Positions 32,007-41,084 are shown, numbered from the stretch's first letter. The stretch: DNA of 64,000 nucleotides from Methylobacterium longum (GCF_022179385.1 NZ_BPQS01000020.1:1-64000), one strand, 5' to 3'. Translations and numbers: made by a program. The notes: generated by a model not told the origin, from the sequence alone.

Positions 32007-32672
32007 TCACGCCGCCTCCAGCGGGGACCTCTCGAACCCGTCGAGGAGGTCCTGCGGGTCCCTGAAGATCGCCACGCAGCCCGACGCCGACAGGTCCGCC
32101 TCGGGGAATCCGCCGCAGAGCAGTCCGATCGTCGGCAGGCCGGCCTTTCCGGCGGCCTCGGCATCGTAGGGCGTATCACCGATCACGTGGATCGTGTCGC
32201 GGGTGCCGCTGTTGAGCTTCTTCAGGGCCGCCTCGAAGATGTCGGGATGCGGCTTCGAACGATCCGCGTCATCCGAGCTGGTCGCGACGTTCACCAAGTC
32301 GCCGATCTTGAGGATCTCGGTGTAGCGCTCGACCTCGGTGCGCTTGCCCGAGGAGGCGAGCGCGATCGTGAGACCGGCCGCCCGGATGCGCTCGAACAGG
32401 GGGCGGACGCCCGGAAACGGTCGCACCTCCGGCAGGTATTTTTGCTTGAACAGGTCGGAGCGGTAGGCCTCGATCGTTTCGCCCTCACGCTCGATCCGTG
32501 ACTTCGGCAGGAACACCGGCATCAGCTCGTCACCGCCCTTGCCGATCTGACGGCGGACCTCGGTGAAATCGGTCTCGACGCCGAAATGTGCGAAGGCCTC
32601 GACCCAGGCCCGTGCATGTAGGTCGACGCTGTCGAGCAGCGTTCCATCGATGTCGAAAATCGCCGCGCGCAT
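32007..32672 (-). CDS. HAD-family hydrolase (phosphoglycolate phosphatase/beta-phosphoglucomutase-like)
   Basis: The 221-residue enzyme has motif I Asp-Ile-Asp-Gly-Thr (nucleophile Asp7, acid Asp9), a cap domain after Ser-Val-Asp-Leu-His, motif II Ala-Ser-Ser-Gly-Lys, motif III Lys-Pro-His-Pro-Asp and motif IV Gly-Asp-Thr-Pro-Tyr-Asp. Motif II Ser in the Ala-Ser-Ser context and the Gly-Lys-Gly-Gly cap element fit phosphatases and mutases of the HAD IA subgroup. Substrate unknown. A strong terminator-like hairpin lies between it and the DUF2934 gene, so it is probably expressed alone. Confidence 0.88.
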   Translation of the reverse strand: MRAAIFDIDGTLLDSVDLHARAWVEAFAHFGVETDFTEVRRQIGKGGDELMPVFLPKSRIEREGETIEAYRSDLFKQKYLPEVRPFPGVRPLFERIRAAGLTIALASSGKRTEVERYTEILKIGDLVNVATSSDDADRSKPHPDIFEAALKKLNSGTRDTIHVIGDTPYDAEAAGKAGLPTIGLLCGGFPEADLSASGCVAIFRDPQDLLDGFERSPLEAA

Positions 32673-32764
32673 CCCAGCCTCCTCGCGGTGCAGGGCGCCC
32701 GCATCAGGGCATTCAACCGGGCGGCGGCGTGCCTGTTCCCATCGCTCCCCTGCCCCGGAACGAC

Positions 32765-32796
32765 GGAAGCCCGCCCCCGGTCGGGGGCGGGCTTCC
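32765..32796 (-). terminator. 14-bp perfect hairpin downstream of the DUF2934 gene
   Basis: Stem GGAAGCCCGCCCCC pairs with its exact complement over a GGTC loop, 33 bases beyond the DUF2934 stop on the minus strand. It also lies upstream of the HAD gene. No clear T run follows, but the stem is one of the strongest in the window. Confidence 0.7.
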
Positions 32797-32828
32797 GGAG
32801 ATCGCGGGGGCGCCGGAGCGCCGGCGCG

Positions 32829-33230
32829 TCAGTGCATCGCGGCGGGCGTGCGGGTGGGCTTTGCCTTGGCGGCAAGGCCGGCCGTAACCGCAGCCTTGGA
32901 GGCCCGGGCGGCCTTCGGCGCGGTCGGCTTGGCAGTCTTGACGGCTGCAGCAGGCTTGGTGGCCTCGGCCGCCGGAGCGGCAATCTTGGCCGTGACGGCC
33001 TTGGTCGTGGCAACCTTGGTCTTCGCAATCTTGGTCGCAGAAGCCTTCGCGGCCGGCTTGGCGGCCTTGGCGACGTTCTTCGGCGCAGCCTCACCGGCTG
33101 CCAGCGCGACGTTGGCGCGCAGCACGGCCTCGGCGCGGATCCAATGGGCCGCGGCCTGCCCGTGAGTCCGGCCCTCGGCTTCCCAGATGTAATAGGCGCA
33201 CTCGCGCACGTTCTGCTCGCTGATCTGCAT
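32829..33230 (-). CDS. DUF2934 protein with histone-H1-like Lys/Ala/Pro tail
   Basis: This 133-residue protein starts with a DUF2934 domain (residues 1-45: Val-Arg-Glu-Cys-Ala-Tyr-Tyr-Ile-Trp-Glu-Ala-Glu-Gly-Arg, then His-Trp-Ile-Arg-Ala-Glu). The remaining 85 residues are Ala/Lys/Thr/Pro repeats of the kind Ala-Lys-x-x-Ala. Such tails bind DNA in histone-H1-like bacterial proteins, so a nucleoid-associated role is possible; the family's known role is unclear. Start chosen at the ATG beginning Gln-Ile-Ser-Glu. No signal peptide. Confidence 0.75.
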   Translation of the reverse strand: MQISEQNVRECAYYIWEAEGRTHGQAAAHWIRAEAVLRANVALAAGEAAPKNVAKAAKPAAKASATKIAKTKVATTKAVTAKIAAPAAEATKPAAAVKTAKPTAPKAARASKAAVTAGLAAKAKPTRTPAAMH

Positions 33231-33451
33231 GCGGTCGATCTCCTGTCCGTCCCGCCGGCGACGATCGGAGCACGGAGTTAAAGAGGGGTTAACCGTGACG
33301 GGGGTGCCGTCCTCCCTCGCCCGCAATCGGGACGCGGCGCTGGGCCTTGTCCAGACGAGCCCGGTCGCCGGAGCCACCGGCTGGGCCGCTGGATCCGGTG
33401 CCGCGCCGAGAATCCGTGCACTGGCTCGCGGGCGTGCCGGCAAGAATACCG

Positions 33452-34018
33452 TCAGGCCGAAATCCCGAGCACGCGGCGTGCCTCCGTCAACAGCACCGCG
33501 TGCCGTGCCGCCCCGGGACCCTGGTCGGGCGCTTCCCGGCCGGCCCGGGCGATGATGTCTTGGAAGTTGCGGCGATCAAGGGCGCGCTGGCTGATGCTCG
33601 CCAGGACCGCGTTCAGCACGATCCGGACCGCCTCGGTGCGCTCGTCGGCGGTTGCCACGGCCTCCGCACCTGCCGCACTCGCGCCCGCTGCGTCGTGGTC
33701 GGCCGCCGCATCTGCACGGCTTCGCGCGTCTTCGAGGTCCGCCGCGAGGCGGCGTGCCTCCTGCCACGTAGTGTCGTGCTGATGCGTGCGCAGGGCCAGC
33801 AGGACCTTGAGCGATGCGGCCTCCGCTTGGGCCGCGTCGAGCTTGGCCTGGGTCTCGCGGAGGTCCTCGCTTAATCTTTGCGCGAGCGTCTGGTCCCCAG
33901 TCACGTCCACGTCCAGCTCCTGTGCCACCTCGACCCCGCCCGTCCTGTCGCGCTCCTCGGCGAATGTCCACTCCGTGGTCGCGGGCGCCAGGTTGAGAAA
34001 ATCCGGGTGGCGGTCCAC
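33452..34018 (-). CDS. Hypothetical coiled-coil protein
   Basis: This 188-residue, acidic and Ala-rich protein has a long heptad-like region (about 45-120, Glu-Thr-Gln-Ala-Lys-Leu-Asp-Ala-Ala-Gln-Ala-Glu-Ala) and a C-terminal helical part with Ile-Ser-Gln-Arg-Ala-Leu-Asp-Arg-Arg-Asn. No Cys, signal or membrane segment was noticed. It is divergent from nfuA. Function unknown; a structural or partner-binding coiled coil is likely. Confidence 0.55.
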   Translation of the reverse strand: MDRHPDFLNLAPATTEWTFAEERDRTGGVEVAQELDVDVTGDQTLAQRLSEDLRETQAKLDAAQAEAASLKVLLALRTHQHDTTWQEARRLAADLEDARSRADAAADHDAAGASAAGAEAVATADERTEAVRIVLNAVLASISQRALDRRNFQDIIARAGREAPDQGPGAARHAVLLTEARRVLGISA

Positions 34019-34086
34019 ATGGAAGGTGGCGCCGCGGGGCGCCTGTCCCGGCCGGCCTTGAACCGGCGCAGTGGAGTTTGCCCAGC

Positions 34087-34653
34087 ATGTTTATCCAGAC
34101 CGAAGCCACGCCGAACCCGGCGACCCTGAAGTTTCTGCCCGGACGCGTGGTCCTGTCCGAATCGACCTTCGAAGCCCGCGATGCCGAGGCTGCCGGCCGG
34201 TCACCCCTCGCCTCGGCGCTGTTCGCCGTTCCCGGCGTGTCCGGCGTCTATTTCGGGCACGACTTCATCTCCGTCACCAAGGCGGAGGACGGGTCCGAAT
34301 GGGCCCAGGTGAAGCCGGCCGTGCTCGGCGCGATCATGGAGCATTTCCAGTCCGGTGCACCCGTGATGGCGGAAGGCGGTGCCGGCGCTATCGAGCCGGG
34401 TGACGAGTTCTACGACGAGGCCGACCACGACACCGTGGTGACGATCAAGGACCTGCTGGAGACGCGTGTGCGCCCCGCCGTCGCCGGCGATGGCGGCGAC
34501 ATCACTTTCCGCGGATACAAGGAAGGTGTCGTCTATCTGGAGATGAAGGGTGCCTGCTCGGGTTGCCCGTCGTCGACCGCCACGCTTCGGCACGGCGTAC
34601 AGAACCTGTTCCGCCACTTCCTGCCGGAGATCCGCGAGGTCCAGGCGATCTGA
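34087..34653 (+). CDS. nfuA: NfuA-type Fe-S cluster carrier
   Basis: This 188-residue protein transfers Fe-S clusters to targets. The N-terminal Nfu_N domain (Met-Phe-Ile-Gln-Thr-Glu-Ala-Thr-Pro-Asn-Pro) is followed by a C-terminal NifU domain with the cluster-binding Gly-Ala-Cys-Ser-Gly-Cys-Pro-Ser-Ser. The ATG is preferred over a TTG three codons earlier. In related Rhizobiales nfuA precedes tsaB; here a chemoreceptor gene lies between them. A clear hairpin terminator follows within 10 bases. Confidence 0.93.
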   Translation: MFIQTEATPNPATLKFLPGRVVLSESTFEARDAEAAGRSPLASALFAVPGVSGVYFGHDFISVTKAEDGSEWAQVKPAVLGAIMEHFQSGAPVMAEGGAGAIEPGDEFYDEADHDTVVTIKDLLETRVRPAVAGDGGDITFRGYKEGVVYLEMKGACSGCPSSTATLRHGVQNLFRHFLPEIREVQAI

Positions 34654-34662
34654 GCCGCCGCC

Positions 34663-34690
34663 GGGACGAGGCTCGCCAAGGCCTCGTCCC
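34663..34690 (+). terminator. Terminator hairpin after nfuA
   Basis: GGGACGAGGC and GCCTCGTCCC form a perfect 10-bp stem with the 8-base loop TCGCCAAG, starting 9 bases after the stop codon. No T run follows, as is frequent in this GC-rich genome. Confidence 0.7.
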
Positions 34691-35084
34691 CGAACCAAGC
34701 GCGCGGCGGGTCCCGGTGCGCTGGCGTTCGGCTTCTTTCGTCGCGGCGCACCGGGCGGCGCAGGCTTCTGAGAGGGCACGCGGCCGGCAGTCTCACCCAC
34801 CCCTCGCGCCGTCCCGAGGAACGGTAAGCCGGCGCACCCGCAAGACGCGAAACGCGCATCGTATTCGTGGAGCTGCCGGCTCGATTGAGAAGTAAAAATC
34901 CTCAACTATGCGTCGATTGTTGCTTTGTTGATCAGTATTTAAAATTTAATTCTGAATAGTTGCGGTAAAGTCGATGGTCGTCTGCGAATGCCATCGGCAA
35001 ACAACTTGGCGTGAACTTCGGACGGTGGGCTTGACGGGCGAGGACGCTGCGACCTTCGATGGCGCATCGATCCCGGAGATCCGC
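34691..35084. other. Intergenic region with AT-rich pocket before the chemoreceptor gene
   Basis: This 394-base gap contains, at about 34890-34965, a markedly AT-rich pocket (runs such as TATTTAAAATTTAATT) that stands out from the surrounding GC-rich sequence. It is upstream of the chemoreceptor and is a natural place for its promoter. No other gene is supported. Confidence 0.6.
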
Positions 35085-36776
35085 ATGGGCTTGCTGGCGC
35101 GCACGAGCATCCTCACGAAGCTGCTGTTGATCAACCTGACCATCACGGTGATCGTCGGCAGCTGCATCTGGTTCGCACAGGATCGGATGCTGGCCGTCGA
35201 CGCGACCTACACGGTGCTGCTGTCGCGTGACGCCAAGGCGGTGTCGAACGTGCGCCGTAGCAATCGGCTGAACAACACGCTGACCTATCTGGTCTACCGG
35301 ATGATCGCCGAGCCGGAACGCGAAACGGTCCGCGAGGTCGCCGCCACGTTCGATGTCGCGGTCTCCGAGATCCGGGAAACGCTGGCCGAGATCGCCCGCC
35401 AAGTCCCGGTCCTCGCCGATCAGGTCCAGGCCCAGCGCGCCCGGATCGAACGCTTCATCACGCATGCCACCGAGGTGCGCAGCCTCGCCATCGACGGCGA
35501 GAAGGCGGCGGCCTTGAGCTGGGCGCATGCCGAAATCGATCCGCTCTTCAAGAAGCTCGGCGTCGAAGGAGCACGGCTCGGGGATGCCATCGGAGCCAGT
35601 ATGGACAACCTGTCCGACACTCTGACGATGCGGACCAACGCGACGCGCTACACTCTGATCGGGTTCGGCGCCCTCGGAACGGTGATCGGCCTCGTCTGCG
35701 CCCTCGCGGTCTCCACGATCGGGATCACGCGTCCGCTGGGTCGGCTCGTTTCCGTGCTGCAGCGCATGGCGCGGGGCGAGATCGCGGCCGAGATCGCGGA
35801 GGCGCGCCGCGGCGACGAGATCGGCGCGGTCGGCCGGGCCGTGGAGGGCATCAGGGCCATGGTGGCGCAGAAGGCTGCCGAGGACATCCAGCTCCGGCAT
35901 CGTGCCGATGAGGCAGCGATCCTGGAGCGGCGGCGCACGACGGTCGAGCTCGCCGACCGGTTCGAGCAGGCGGTCGGCGGCATCGTCGCCCAGGTCTCCG
36001 GTTCGGCTGCGGATCTGCAGGCGACGGCCGAAGCCATGACGCACGCCGCCGTCGAGGCGAGCAGCCGATCGGGCGCGGTGGTGACCGCCGCCGAGGAAGC
36101 GGCCTCCAACGTCGGCGCGGTGGCGGCGGCCACCGAGGAACTCGGCGTGTCGATCCGTGAGATCGGACGCCAGGTCGTGGGCTCGTCCAGCCTCGCCCGG
36201 CAGGCGGTCGGCGAGGCGGAGGCCGTCGCCCGGCGGATGGAAGCGCTCAACGGTGTGATGACGAAGATCGGCGACGTGGTCGGCCTGATCGCGTCCATCT
36301 CCGGGCAGACCAACCTGCTGGCCCTCAACGCCACCATCGAGGCCGCCCGGGCCGGCGAGGCGGGCCGCGGTTTCGCGGTGGTGGCCGGGGAGGTCAAGGA
36401 ACTCGCCGGCCAGACCGCGCGGGCGACCGACGAGATCGCCGCGCAGATCGGCGCGGTCCAGGATGCGACCGGCGCGTGCGTGAGTGCGATCGGGTCGGTC
36501 ACGGGTCGCATTCGCGAGATCAACGGCTTGGCGGCGAGCATCGCGGCGGCTGTGAAGCAGCAAGGCGCGGCGACCCAGGAGATCGTCCGCAACACCGCCC
36601 AAGCGGCGGGCGGAACGGACGAGGTGACCCGCCACATCGCCGGGGTCGCGGAGGCGTCCGGGGGGGCCGGGGCGGCGGCCACGCAGGTGCTGGCATCGGC
36701 CTCCGCGCTGGCGCGCCAGTTCGATGAACTGAACGGTGAGGTCCGGCGCTTCCTCGACGCGGTCCGCGCCGCTTGA
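35085..36776 (+). CDS. Methyl-accepting chemotaxis protein
   Basis: The 563-residue receptor has TM1 at about 12-31, a periplasmic four-helix-type sensor domain of about 155 residues, TM2 at about 187-208, a HAMP linker and the cytoplasmic signalling domain. The hairpin tip core is visible as [11 protein letters not shown], then Gln-Thr-Asn-Leu-Leu-Ala-Leu-Asn-Ala and [15 protein letters not shown]. The start is the ATG after GGAG; a GTG frame 37 codons upstream is less likely. It has no CheR-tethering pentapeptide. Ligand unknown. Confidence 0.93.
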   Translation: MGLLARTSILTKLLLINLTITVIVGSCIWFAQDRMLAVDATYTVLLSRDAKAVSNVRRSNRLNNTLTYLVYRMIAEPERETVREVAATFDVAVSEIRETLAEIARQVPVLADQVQAQRARIERFITHATEVRSLAIDGEKAAALSWAHAEIDPLFKKLGVEGARLGDAIGASMDNLSDTLTMRTNATRYTLIGFGALGTVIGLVCALAVSTIGITRPLGRLVSVLQRMARGEIAAEIAEARRGDEIGAVGRAVEGIRAMVAQKAAEDIQLRHRADEAAILERRRTTVELADRFEQAVGGIVAQVSGSAADLQATAEAMTHAAVEASSRSGAVVTAAEEAASNVGAVAAATEELGVSIREIGRQVVGSSSLARQAVGEAEAVARRMEALNGVMTKIGDVVGLIASISGQTNLLALNATIEAARAGEAGRGFAVVAGEVKELAGQTARATDEIAAQIGAVQDATGACVSAIGSVTGRIREINGLAASIAAAVKQQGAATQEIVRNTAQAAGGTDEVTRHIAGVAEASGGAGAAATQVLASASALARQFDELNGEVRRFLDAVRAA

Positions 36777-36929
36777 GCGCAACCGCCATGGCCGCGCCGG
36801 ACCGGCGCAAGCGGGCAACACTCCACTGGCGATGAACCCATCGCCGGCGCCCTGCCGCTGACGCGACGGCCGATTTGCTTTATCGATCGAGGCTCTTCGC
36901 GTCCTTCGGGGGCGTCAAGGAGGTAACGG

Positions 36930-36943
36930 CCGGTTCGAACCGG
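36930..36943. promoter_or_regulatory. Perfect 14-bp palindrome before tsaB
   Basis: CCGGTTCGAACCGG lies 16 bases before the tsaB start. It overlaps the expected ribosome-binding region and could be an operator or a translation-blocking hairpin. A chance palindrome is not excluded. Confidence 0.4.
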
Positions 36944-36958
36944 CGGGTGGGAGTGGAC

Positions 36959-37633
36959 GTGCGTATCCTTGCCATCGACACAGCGCTGGATACCTGCGCC
37001 GCCTGCGTCACGACGGAGGATTCCGAGGCGCCGCTCTCTGCCGAGGCGCTGCCGATGGCGCGAGGCCACGCCGAATCGCTGCTCCCGTTGATCGAGCGGG
37101 TCATCGCACGGGTCGAAGGCGGCTTCGAGGCGATCGACCGCGTGGCCGTCACGGTGGGTCCCGGCAGCTACACGGGCCTGCGCGTCGGGCTGTCGGCCGC
37201 CCGCGCCATCGGGCTCTCTACGGGAAAGCCGGTCGTCGGCGTCGGCACGCTGTCGGCCCTCCTGGCGCCGCTCCTGACCGAGACGGCGGAAGGTATGATC
37301 GCCGCGGTGATCGATGCCCGGCACGGTGCGGTCTACGTCCAGGCCCTGGGGGCCGGCGACGGGCTCGCCCCCGCCCATCTCGCCGTCGAGGCGGCGGCCG
37401 AGCGCCTCGGCACCGGACCCATTCTCCTGACCGGCTCGGGGGCGCCGCTCCTGGCGGCCGCACTGGCCGAGCGCGGCATCGATGCCAAAATCGCCGGCAT
37501 CGCGGGTCCCGACATCGCGTCGGTCGCCTCCCTGGGCCTCCTGGCCGATCCGGCTCAGGCCTTGCCGCGCCCCCTCTATCTGCGCGGCCCCGATGCCCGG
37601 CCCCAGGGCCATGCGCGGATCGCCCGGCAATGA
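36959..37633 (+). CDS. tsaB: tRNA threonylcarbamoyladenosine biosynthesis protein TsaB
   Basis: TsaB pairs with TsaD and TsaE to make the t6A37 modification of ANN-decoding tRNAs. The 224-residue protein begins Arg-Ile-Leu-Ala-Ile-Asp-Thr-Ala-Leu-Asp and has Gly-His-Ala-Glu-Ser-Leu-Leu-Pro and Val-Gly-Pro-Gly-Ser-Tyr-Thr-Gly-Leu-Arg-Val-Gly, both family hallmarks. I chose the GTG at which the family sequence begins. It overlaps rimI by 4 bases and heads a conserved cluster. Confidence 0.93.
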   Translation: MRILAIDTALDTCAACVTTEDSEAPLSAEALPMARGHAESLLPLIERVIARVEGGFEAIDRVAVTVGPGSYTGLRVGLSAARAIGLSTGKPVVGVGTLSALLAPLLTETAEGMIAAVIDARHGAVYVQALGAGDGLAPAHLAVEAAAERLGTGPILLTGSGAPLLAAALAERGIDAKIAGIAGPDIASVASLGLLADPAQALPRPLYLRGPDARPQGHARIARQ

Positions 37634-38145
37634 CGCGCCCCGCCCCCTTCTGGCCTTTCGACTGGTGGTTCGCGTGGTGGGACGCGCTGACGCCCGAGCC
37701 CTACGTCGCCCCGCTGACCGATGCGTCGCAGGCCCCGGCGCTGGCCCGCCTCCACGCCACCGCCTTCGCGCGCCCCTGGGACGCGCACGAGTTCGAGCGC
37801 ATGCTCTGCGAGCGCTCGACCCAGGCCCACGGCCTGTGGCGCGCCGGAACGCTCCAGGGTTTCGTGCTCTCGCGCCGGGCGGCCGACGAGGCCGAGATCC
37901 TCACCGTGGTGCTCTCTCCGGCGCTCCGCGGTGGCGGTCACAGCCGCAAGCTCCTGCGCGAGCACCTGTCCAGCCTTGCGCGGGCCGGCATCACCCGGGT
38001 GCATCTGGAGGTCGACGAGGGCAACGCGCCCGCCCTGAAGCTCTACGCCCGCCACGGGTTCCGACAGGTCGGGGCGCGCACCGGCTATTACCTCAAGGCC
38101 GACGGCAGCCGGGCGACCGCGCTGACGATGAGCGCCGACCTGTAG
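37630..38145 (+). CDS. rimI: RimI-like N-acetyltransferase
   Basis: The 171-residue protein resembles RimI, which acetylates the N-terminal Ala of ribosomal protein S18. The GNAT core has Val-Val-Leu-Ser-Pro-Ala-Leu-Arg-Gly-Gly-Gly-His-Ser-Arg-Lys-Leu and the C-terminal Ala-Leu-Lys-Leu-Tyr-Ala-Arg-His-Gly-Phe. The usual second Gly of motif A (Gly-x-Gly) is Ser here. Trp-rich N-terminal residues (Phe-Trp-Pro-Phe-Asp-Trp-Trp) are typical. The start ATG overlaps tsaB TGA. Confidence 0.88.
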   Translation: MTRPAPFWPFDWWFAWWDALTPEPYVAPLTDASQAPALARLHATAFARPWDAHEFERMLCERSTQAHGLWRAGTLQGFVLSRRAADEAEILTVVLSPALRGGGHSRKLLREHLSSLARAGITRVHLEVDEGNAPALKLYARHGFRQVGARTGYYLKADGSRATALTMSADL

Positions 38146-38149
38146 CGCC

Positions 38150-39019
38150 GTGAGCCGCTTCGGCATCGCTTGGCGCGGCGCGGCGCTTGCCCTCGCACTC
38201 GCGATCCTGGCGCCGCCGCACTGGATCGCCCTGCGGGTCCTCGGCCGCCGCGCCGGTCTGGCGCCGCTGCTGTTTCACCGGGTGTTCCTGCGCCTGTTCT
38301 CGGTGCGGGTGACGCAGAGCGGGACCCCACCGGCTCCCGGCGAAGCCGCCCTCGTGCTGGCCAATCACGTCTCCTGGCTCGACATCATCGCGATCGGATC
38401 GCTGCGCCCGCTCTCCTTCGTGGCCAAGTCTGAGATCGCCGGGTGGCCGGTGATCAGCTCCCTCGCGGGTCTGCAGCGCACGATCTACATCGACCGGCGA
38501 CGGCGCGCGGCCACCGGTGCGGTCAGCTCCGCGATCGGTCACCGCCTGGCCGGGGGCGAGCTAGTGGTGCTGTTCGCCGAGGGAACGACGAGCGACGGCA
38601 CCCGCCTCCTCCCGTTCCGATCCTCCCTGGTCGGCGCGGCGCGGGCCGCCCTGCAGGCCGAGGCCGGGTCCGGGCGGGTCCGCCTCCAGCCGCTCGCAAT
38701 CAGCTATCCACATCGCAACGGCCTGCCGGTGACACGCTCCGAGCGCGTCGAGATCGCGTGGTATGGCGACATGGAACTCGCCCCGCATCTCTCCGACTTC
38801 CTGCGCGGCGGCCCCGTGGACGTGCACGTCGTCTGGGGCAGCCCGATCGCCTTCGAAGCGAGTACCGACCGGAAGGTCGCCACGGCGGCCGCCGAAGCCG
38901 AGGTCCGTGCCGCCCTGCGGGGCGTCGGCGCGGGACGGGGTCCGAGCGCGCCCGCGACGGCTGTGCGGCCGACCTCGCCCGGCGTCGGCCTGCGTGAGCC
39001 CGAGATGGCCGAGGTCTGA
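38150..39019 (+). CDS. plsC: 1-acylglycerol-3-phosphate acyltransferase (PlsC)
   Basis: This 289-residue integral membrane enzyme makes phosphatidic acid from lysophosphatidate. The acyltransferase motif I is Asn-His-Val-Ser-Trp-Leu-Asp (His-x4-Asp), and motif III is Phe-Ala-Glu-Gly-Thr-Thr-Ser-Asp-Gly. An N-terminal hydrophobic segment at about 7-25 anchors it. The start is GTG, 4 bases after the rimI stop. A short hairpin follows the stop in the next gap. Confidence 0.9.
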   Translation: MSRFGIAWRGAALALALAILAPPHWIALRVLGRRAGLAPLLFHRVFLRLFSVRVTQSGTPPAPGEAALVLANHVSWLDIIAIGSLRPLSFVAKSEIAGWPVISSLAGLQRTIYIDRRRRAATGAVSSAIGHRLAGGELVVLFAEGTTSDGTRLLPFRSSLVGAARAALQAEAGSGRVRLQPLAISYPHRNGLPVTRSERVEIAWYGDMELAPHLSDFLRGGPVDVHVVWGSPIAFEASTDRKVATAAAEAEVRAALRGVGAGRGPSAPATAVRPTSPGVGLREPEMAEV

Positions 39020-39347
39020 CGCCTCAGGTCCGTCTTCGCGCGGACGGAACAGCCGTTCGGCGGCCCGGCACCGTTCGGTCGCGCAGCGCGCCGCCTGCGG
39101 GCGGGGACTTCCGGACTCGGATCGCGGCAGAAGTTGGCGACGCGCCCGCCGACGCGGGCGTCACCCGGGACATCGTCTCCGCCGCGCGGCGGCTTCGGAC
39201 ATGACCGGGATGTGGTTCTGGCTTTTCGCCGAAGATCTATCCGTAGAAATGACCTCAGAATACATGATGCGACAGATTGAGCGGGCTGAATCTCTCTGCT
39301 AGCTAGGCCGCAATCCGTATCAGCCGGAATTTTTTGGGAGACGCCCG
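39020..39347. other. Intergenic region between plsC and the lactate permease gene
   Basis: A 328-base gap with no supported gene. It holds a hairpin at 39143-39160 (listed separately) and an AT-rich stretch at its right end that probably carries the permease promoter. Confidence 0.5.
39143..39160 (+). terminator. Hairpin downstream of plsC
   Basis: CGCCCGC pairs with GCGGGCG over a CGAC loop, 124 bases after the plsC stop. No T run. It may end the tsaB-rimI-plsC transcript. Confidence 0.4.
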
Positions 39348-41084
39348 TTGCAAACCTGGAATCAGGTTTACGATCCGTTCGGGAGCGCTTGGCTCTCGAC
39401 GCTCGCCGCCTCAGTGCCGGTCATCGCACTGCTCGTCATGATCGCCAGCGGGCGCGTGCAGGCCCATATCGCGGCCATCATCGCCCTCGGCCTCGCCATG
39501 CTGGTCGCCATCGTGGGCTTCGGCATGCCCACCGATCTCGCCACCCGCGCGGCGCTCCTCGGGGTGGTCACGGGCTTCTTCCCGATCGGCTGGATCATCC
39601 TCAACGTGATCTTCCTCTACCGGCTGACGGTTGAGAAAGGCTGGTTCGCGATCCTGCAGCAATCGGTCGCCGGGATCACGGCCGACCGGCGCCTGCAGCT
39701 CCTGCTGGTGGCTTTCGCGTTCGGCGCCTTCTTCGAGGGCGCGGGCGGGTTCGGCACGCCGGTCGCCGTCACCGGCGCGATCCTGATCGGGCTGGGCTTC
39801 TCGCCGCTCGCCGCCTCGGGCCTGTCACTGATCGCCAACACCGCCCCCGTCGCCTTCGGCGCGCTGGGCGCCCCGATTCAGGGTCTCGCCTCCGTCACCG
39901 GATATCCGCCGGAGATCCTCGGCGCGATGATCGGCCGGCAGCTGCCGCTCTTCTCGCTGATCGTGCCGTTCTGGCTGATCTGGGTCTTCGCCGGCTTCCG
40001 CGGCATGATCCGGGTGTGGCCGCCGATCCTGGTCTGCGGCGCCTCCTTCGCGGTCGCGCAGTTCCTGATCTCGAACTACGTGAACCCCTGGATCGTCGAT
40101 ATCGGCGCCTCGCTCGCCTCGATGCTCGCCCTCGTGCTGTTCCTGAAGGTGTGGCAGCCCAAGGAGATCTGGACGTCGCCGGCTCTGCGCGGCCACGATC
40201 CGTCGCTCGCCGTGGCCGGTCCCCGTCCGGTGGCGCTCGGCGCCGGCGTCCCCGGCTCACCCCCGGTCCATACCGGCGCGCGCACCGCCACGCAGGGCGA
40301 GATCCTGATGGCCTGGGTGCCGTGGATCATTCTCTCGATCATCGTGGCGATCTGGGGAACCGGCTGGTTCAAGGGCATCGTGAACCCGCTCTTCACCTGG
40401 AAGTACGAGGTGCCGGGCCTTCACAACGTGATCATGAAGGTGCCGCCGGTGGTGGCGAAGCCCATCCCGGAAGGCGCGGTCTTCCTGTTCACCTACATGT
40501 CGTACACCGGCACGGGGGTGCTGATCGCCGCGATCATCTCCGGCCTGATCATGCGCTTCTCGCCGCTGCGCCTCGTCTCGGCCTATTTCGAGACGATCTG
40601 GGCCCTGCGCTACTCGCTGATCACCATCGCGGCGATGCTCGCGCTCGGCGTCCTCACCCGCTACGCGGGCGTCGACGCCACGCTCGGCCTCGCCTTCGCG
40701 GGCACCGGCATCCTCTACCCGTTCTTCGGGACGCTGCTCGGCTGGCTCGGCGTGGCGCTTACGGGATCGGACACGGCCTCGAACGTCCTGTTCGGCGGCC
40801 TGCAGCGGATCACCTCCGAGCAGCTCGGCCTGCCGGGCGTGCTGATGGCGGCTGCGAACTCGTCGGGTGGCGTGATGGGCAAGATGGTCGACGCGCAGTC
40901 GATCGTCGTCGCCTCGACGGCCACCGGCTATTTCGGCCAGGAAGGCAAGATCCTGCGCTTCGTGTTCTGGCACTCGATCGCGCTCGCCTGCCTCGTCGGC
41001 CTGTTCGTGATGCTGCAGGCCTACGTGCCGTTCTTCCAGCAGATGGTGGTGGACGTGCCCGCCGCGGTGCCGGCCGCGCACTGA
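39348..41084 (+). CDS. L-lactate permease (LldP/GlcA family)
   Basis: The 578-residue protein has about 12-14 helices and the family signatures Phe-Glu-Gly-Ala-Gly-Gly-Phe-Gly-Thr-Pro-Val-Ala, Gly-Ala-Pro-Ile-Gln-Gly-Leu and Ser-Ser-Gly-Gly-Val-Met-Gly-Lys-Met. It imports L-lactate, D-lactate or glycolate with protons. TTG start after GGGAG. No lactate dehydrogenase or regulator gene is adjacent. It stands between plsC and miaB, which are neighbours in relatives, and so looks inserted. Confidence 0.9.
   Translation: MQTWNQVYDPFGSAWLSTLAASVPVIALLVMIASGRVQAHIAAIIALGLAMLVAIVGFGMPTDLATRAALLGVVTGFFPIGWIILNVIFLYRLTVEKGWFAILQQSVAGITADRRLQLLLVAFAFGAFFEGAGGFGTPVAVTGAILIGLGFSPLAASGLSLIANTAPVAFGALGAPIQGLASVTGYPPEILGAMIGRQLPLFSLIVPFWLIWVFAGFRGMIRVWPPILVCGASFAVAQFLISNYVNPWIVDIGASLASMLALVLFLKVWQPKEIWTSPALRGHDPSLAVAGPRPVALGAGVPGSPPVHTGARTATQGEILMAWVPWIILSIIVAIWGTGWFKGIVNPLFTWKYEVPGLHNVIMKVPPVVAKPIPEGAVFLFTYMSYTGTGVLIAAIISGLIMRFSPLRLVSAYFETIWALRYSLITIAAMLALGVLTRYAGVDATLGLAFAGTGILYPFFGTLLGWLGVALTGSDTASNVLFGGLQRITSEQLGLPGVLMAAANSSGGVMGKMVDAQSIVVASTATGYFGQEGKILRFVFWHSIALACLVGLFVMLQAYVPFFQQMVVDVPAAVPAAH

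Noticed and set aside
34932-36821. A 629-codon minus-strand frame opposite the chemoreceptor
   Set aside because: Composition is Asp/Arg/His-rich without domain pattern; the chemoreceptor on the other strand has full family motifs.
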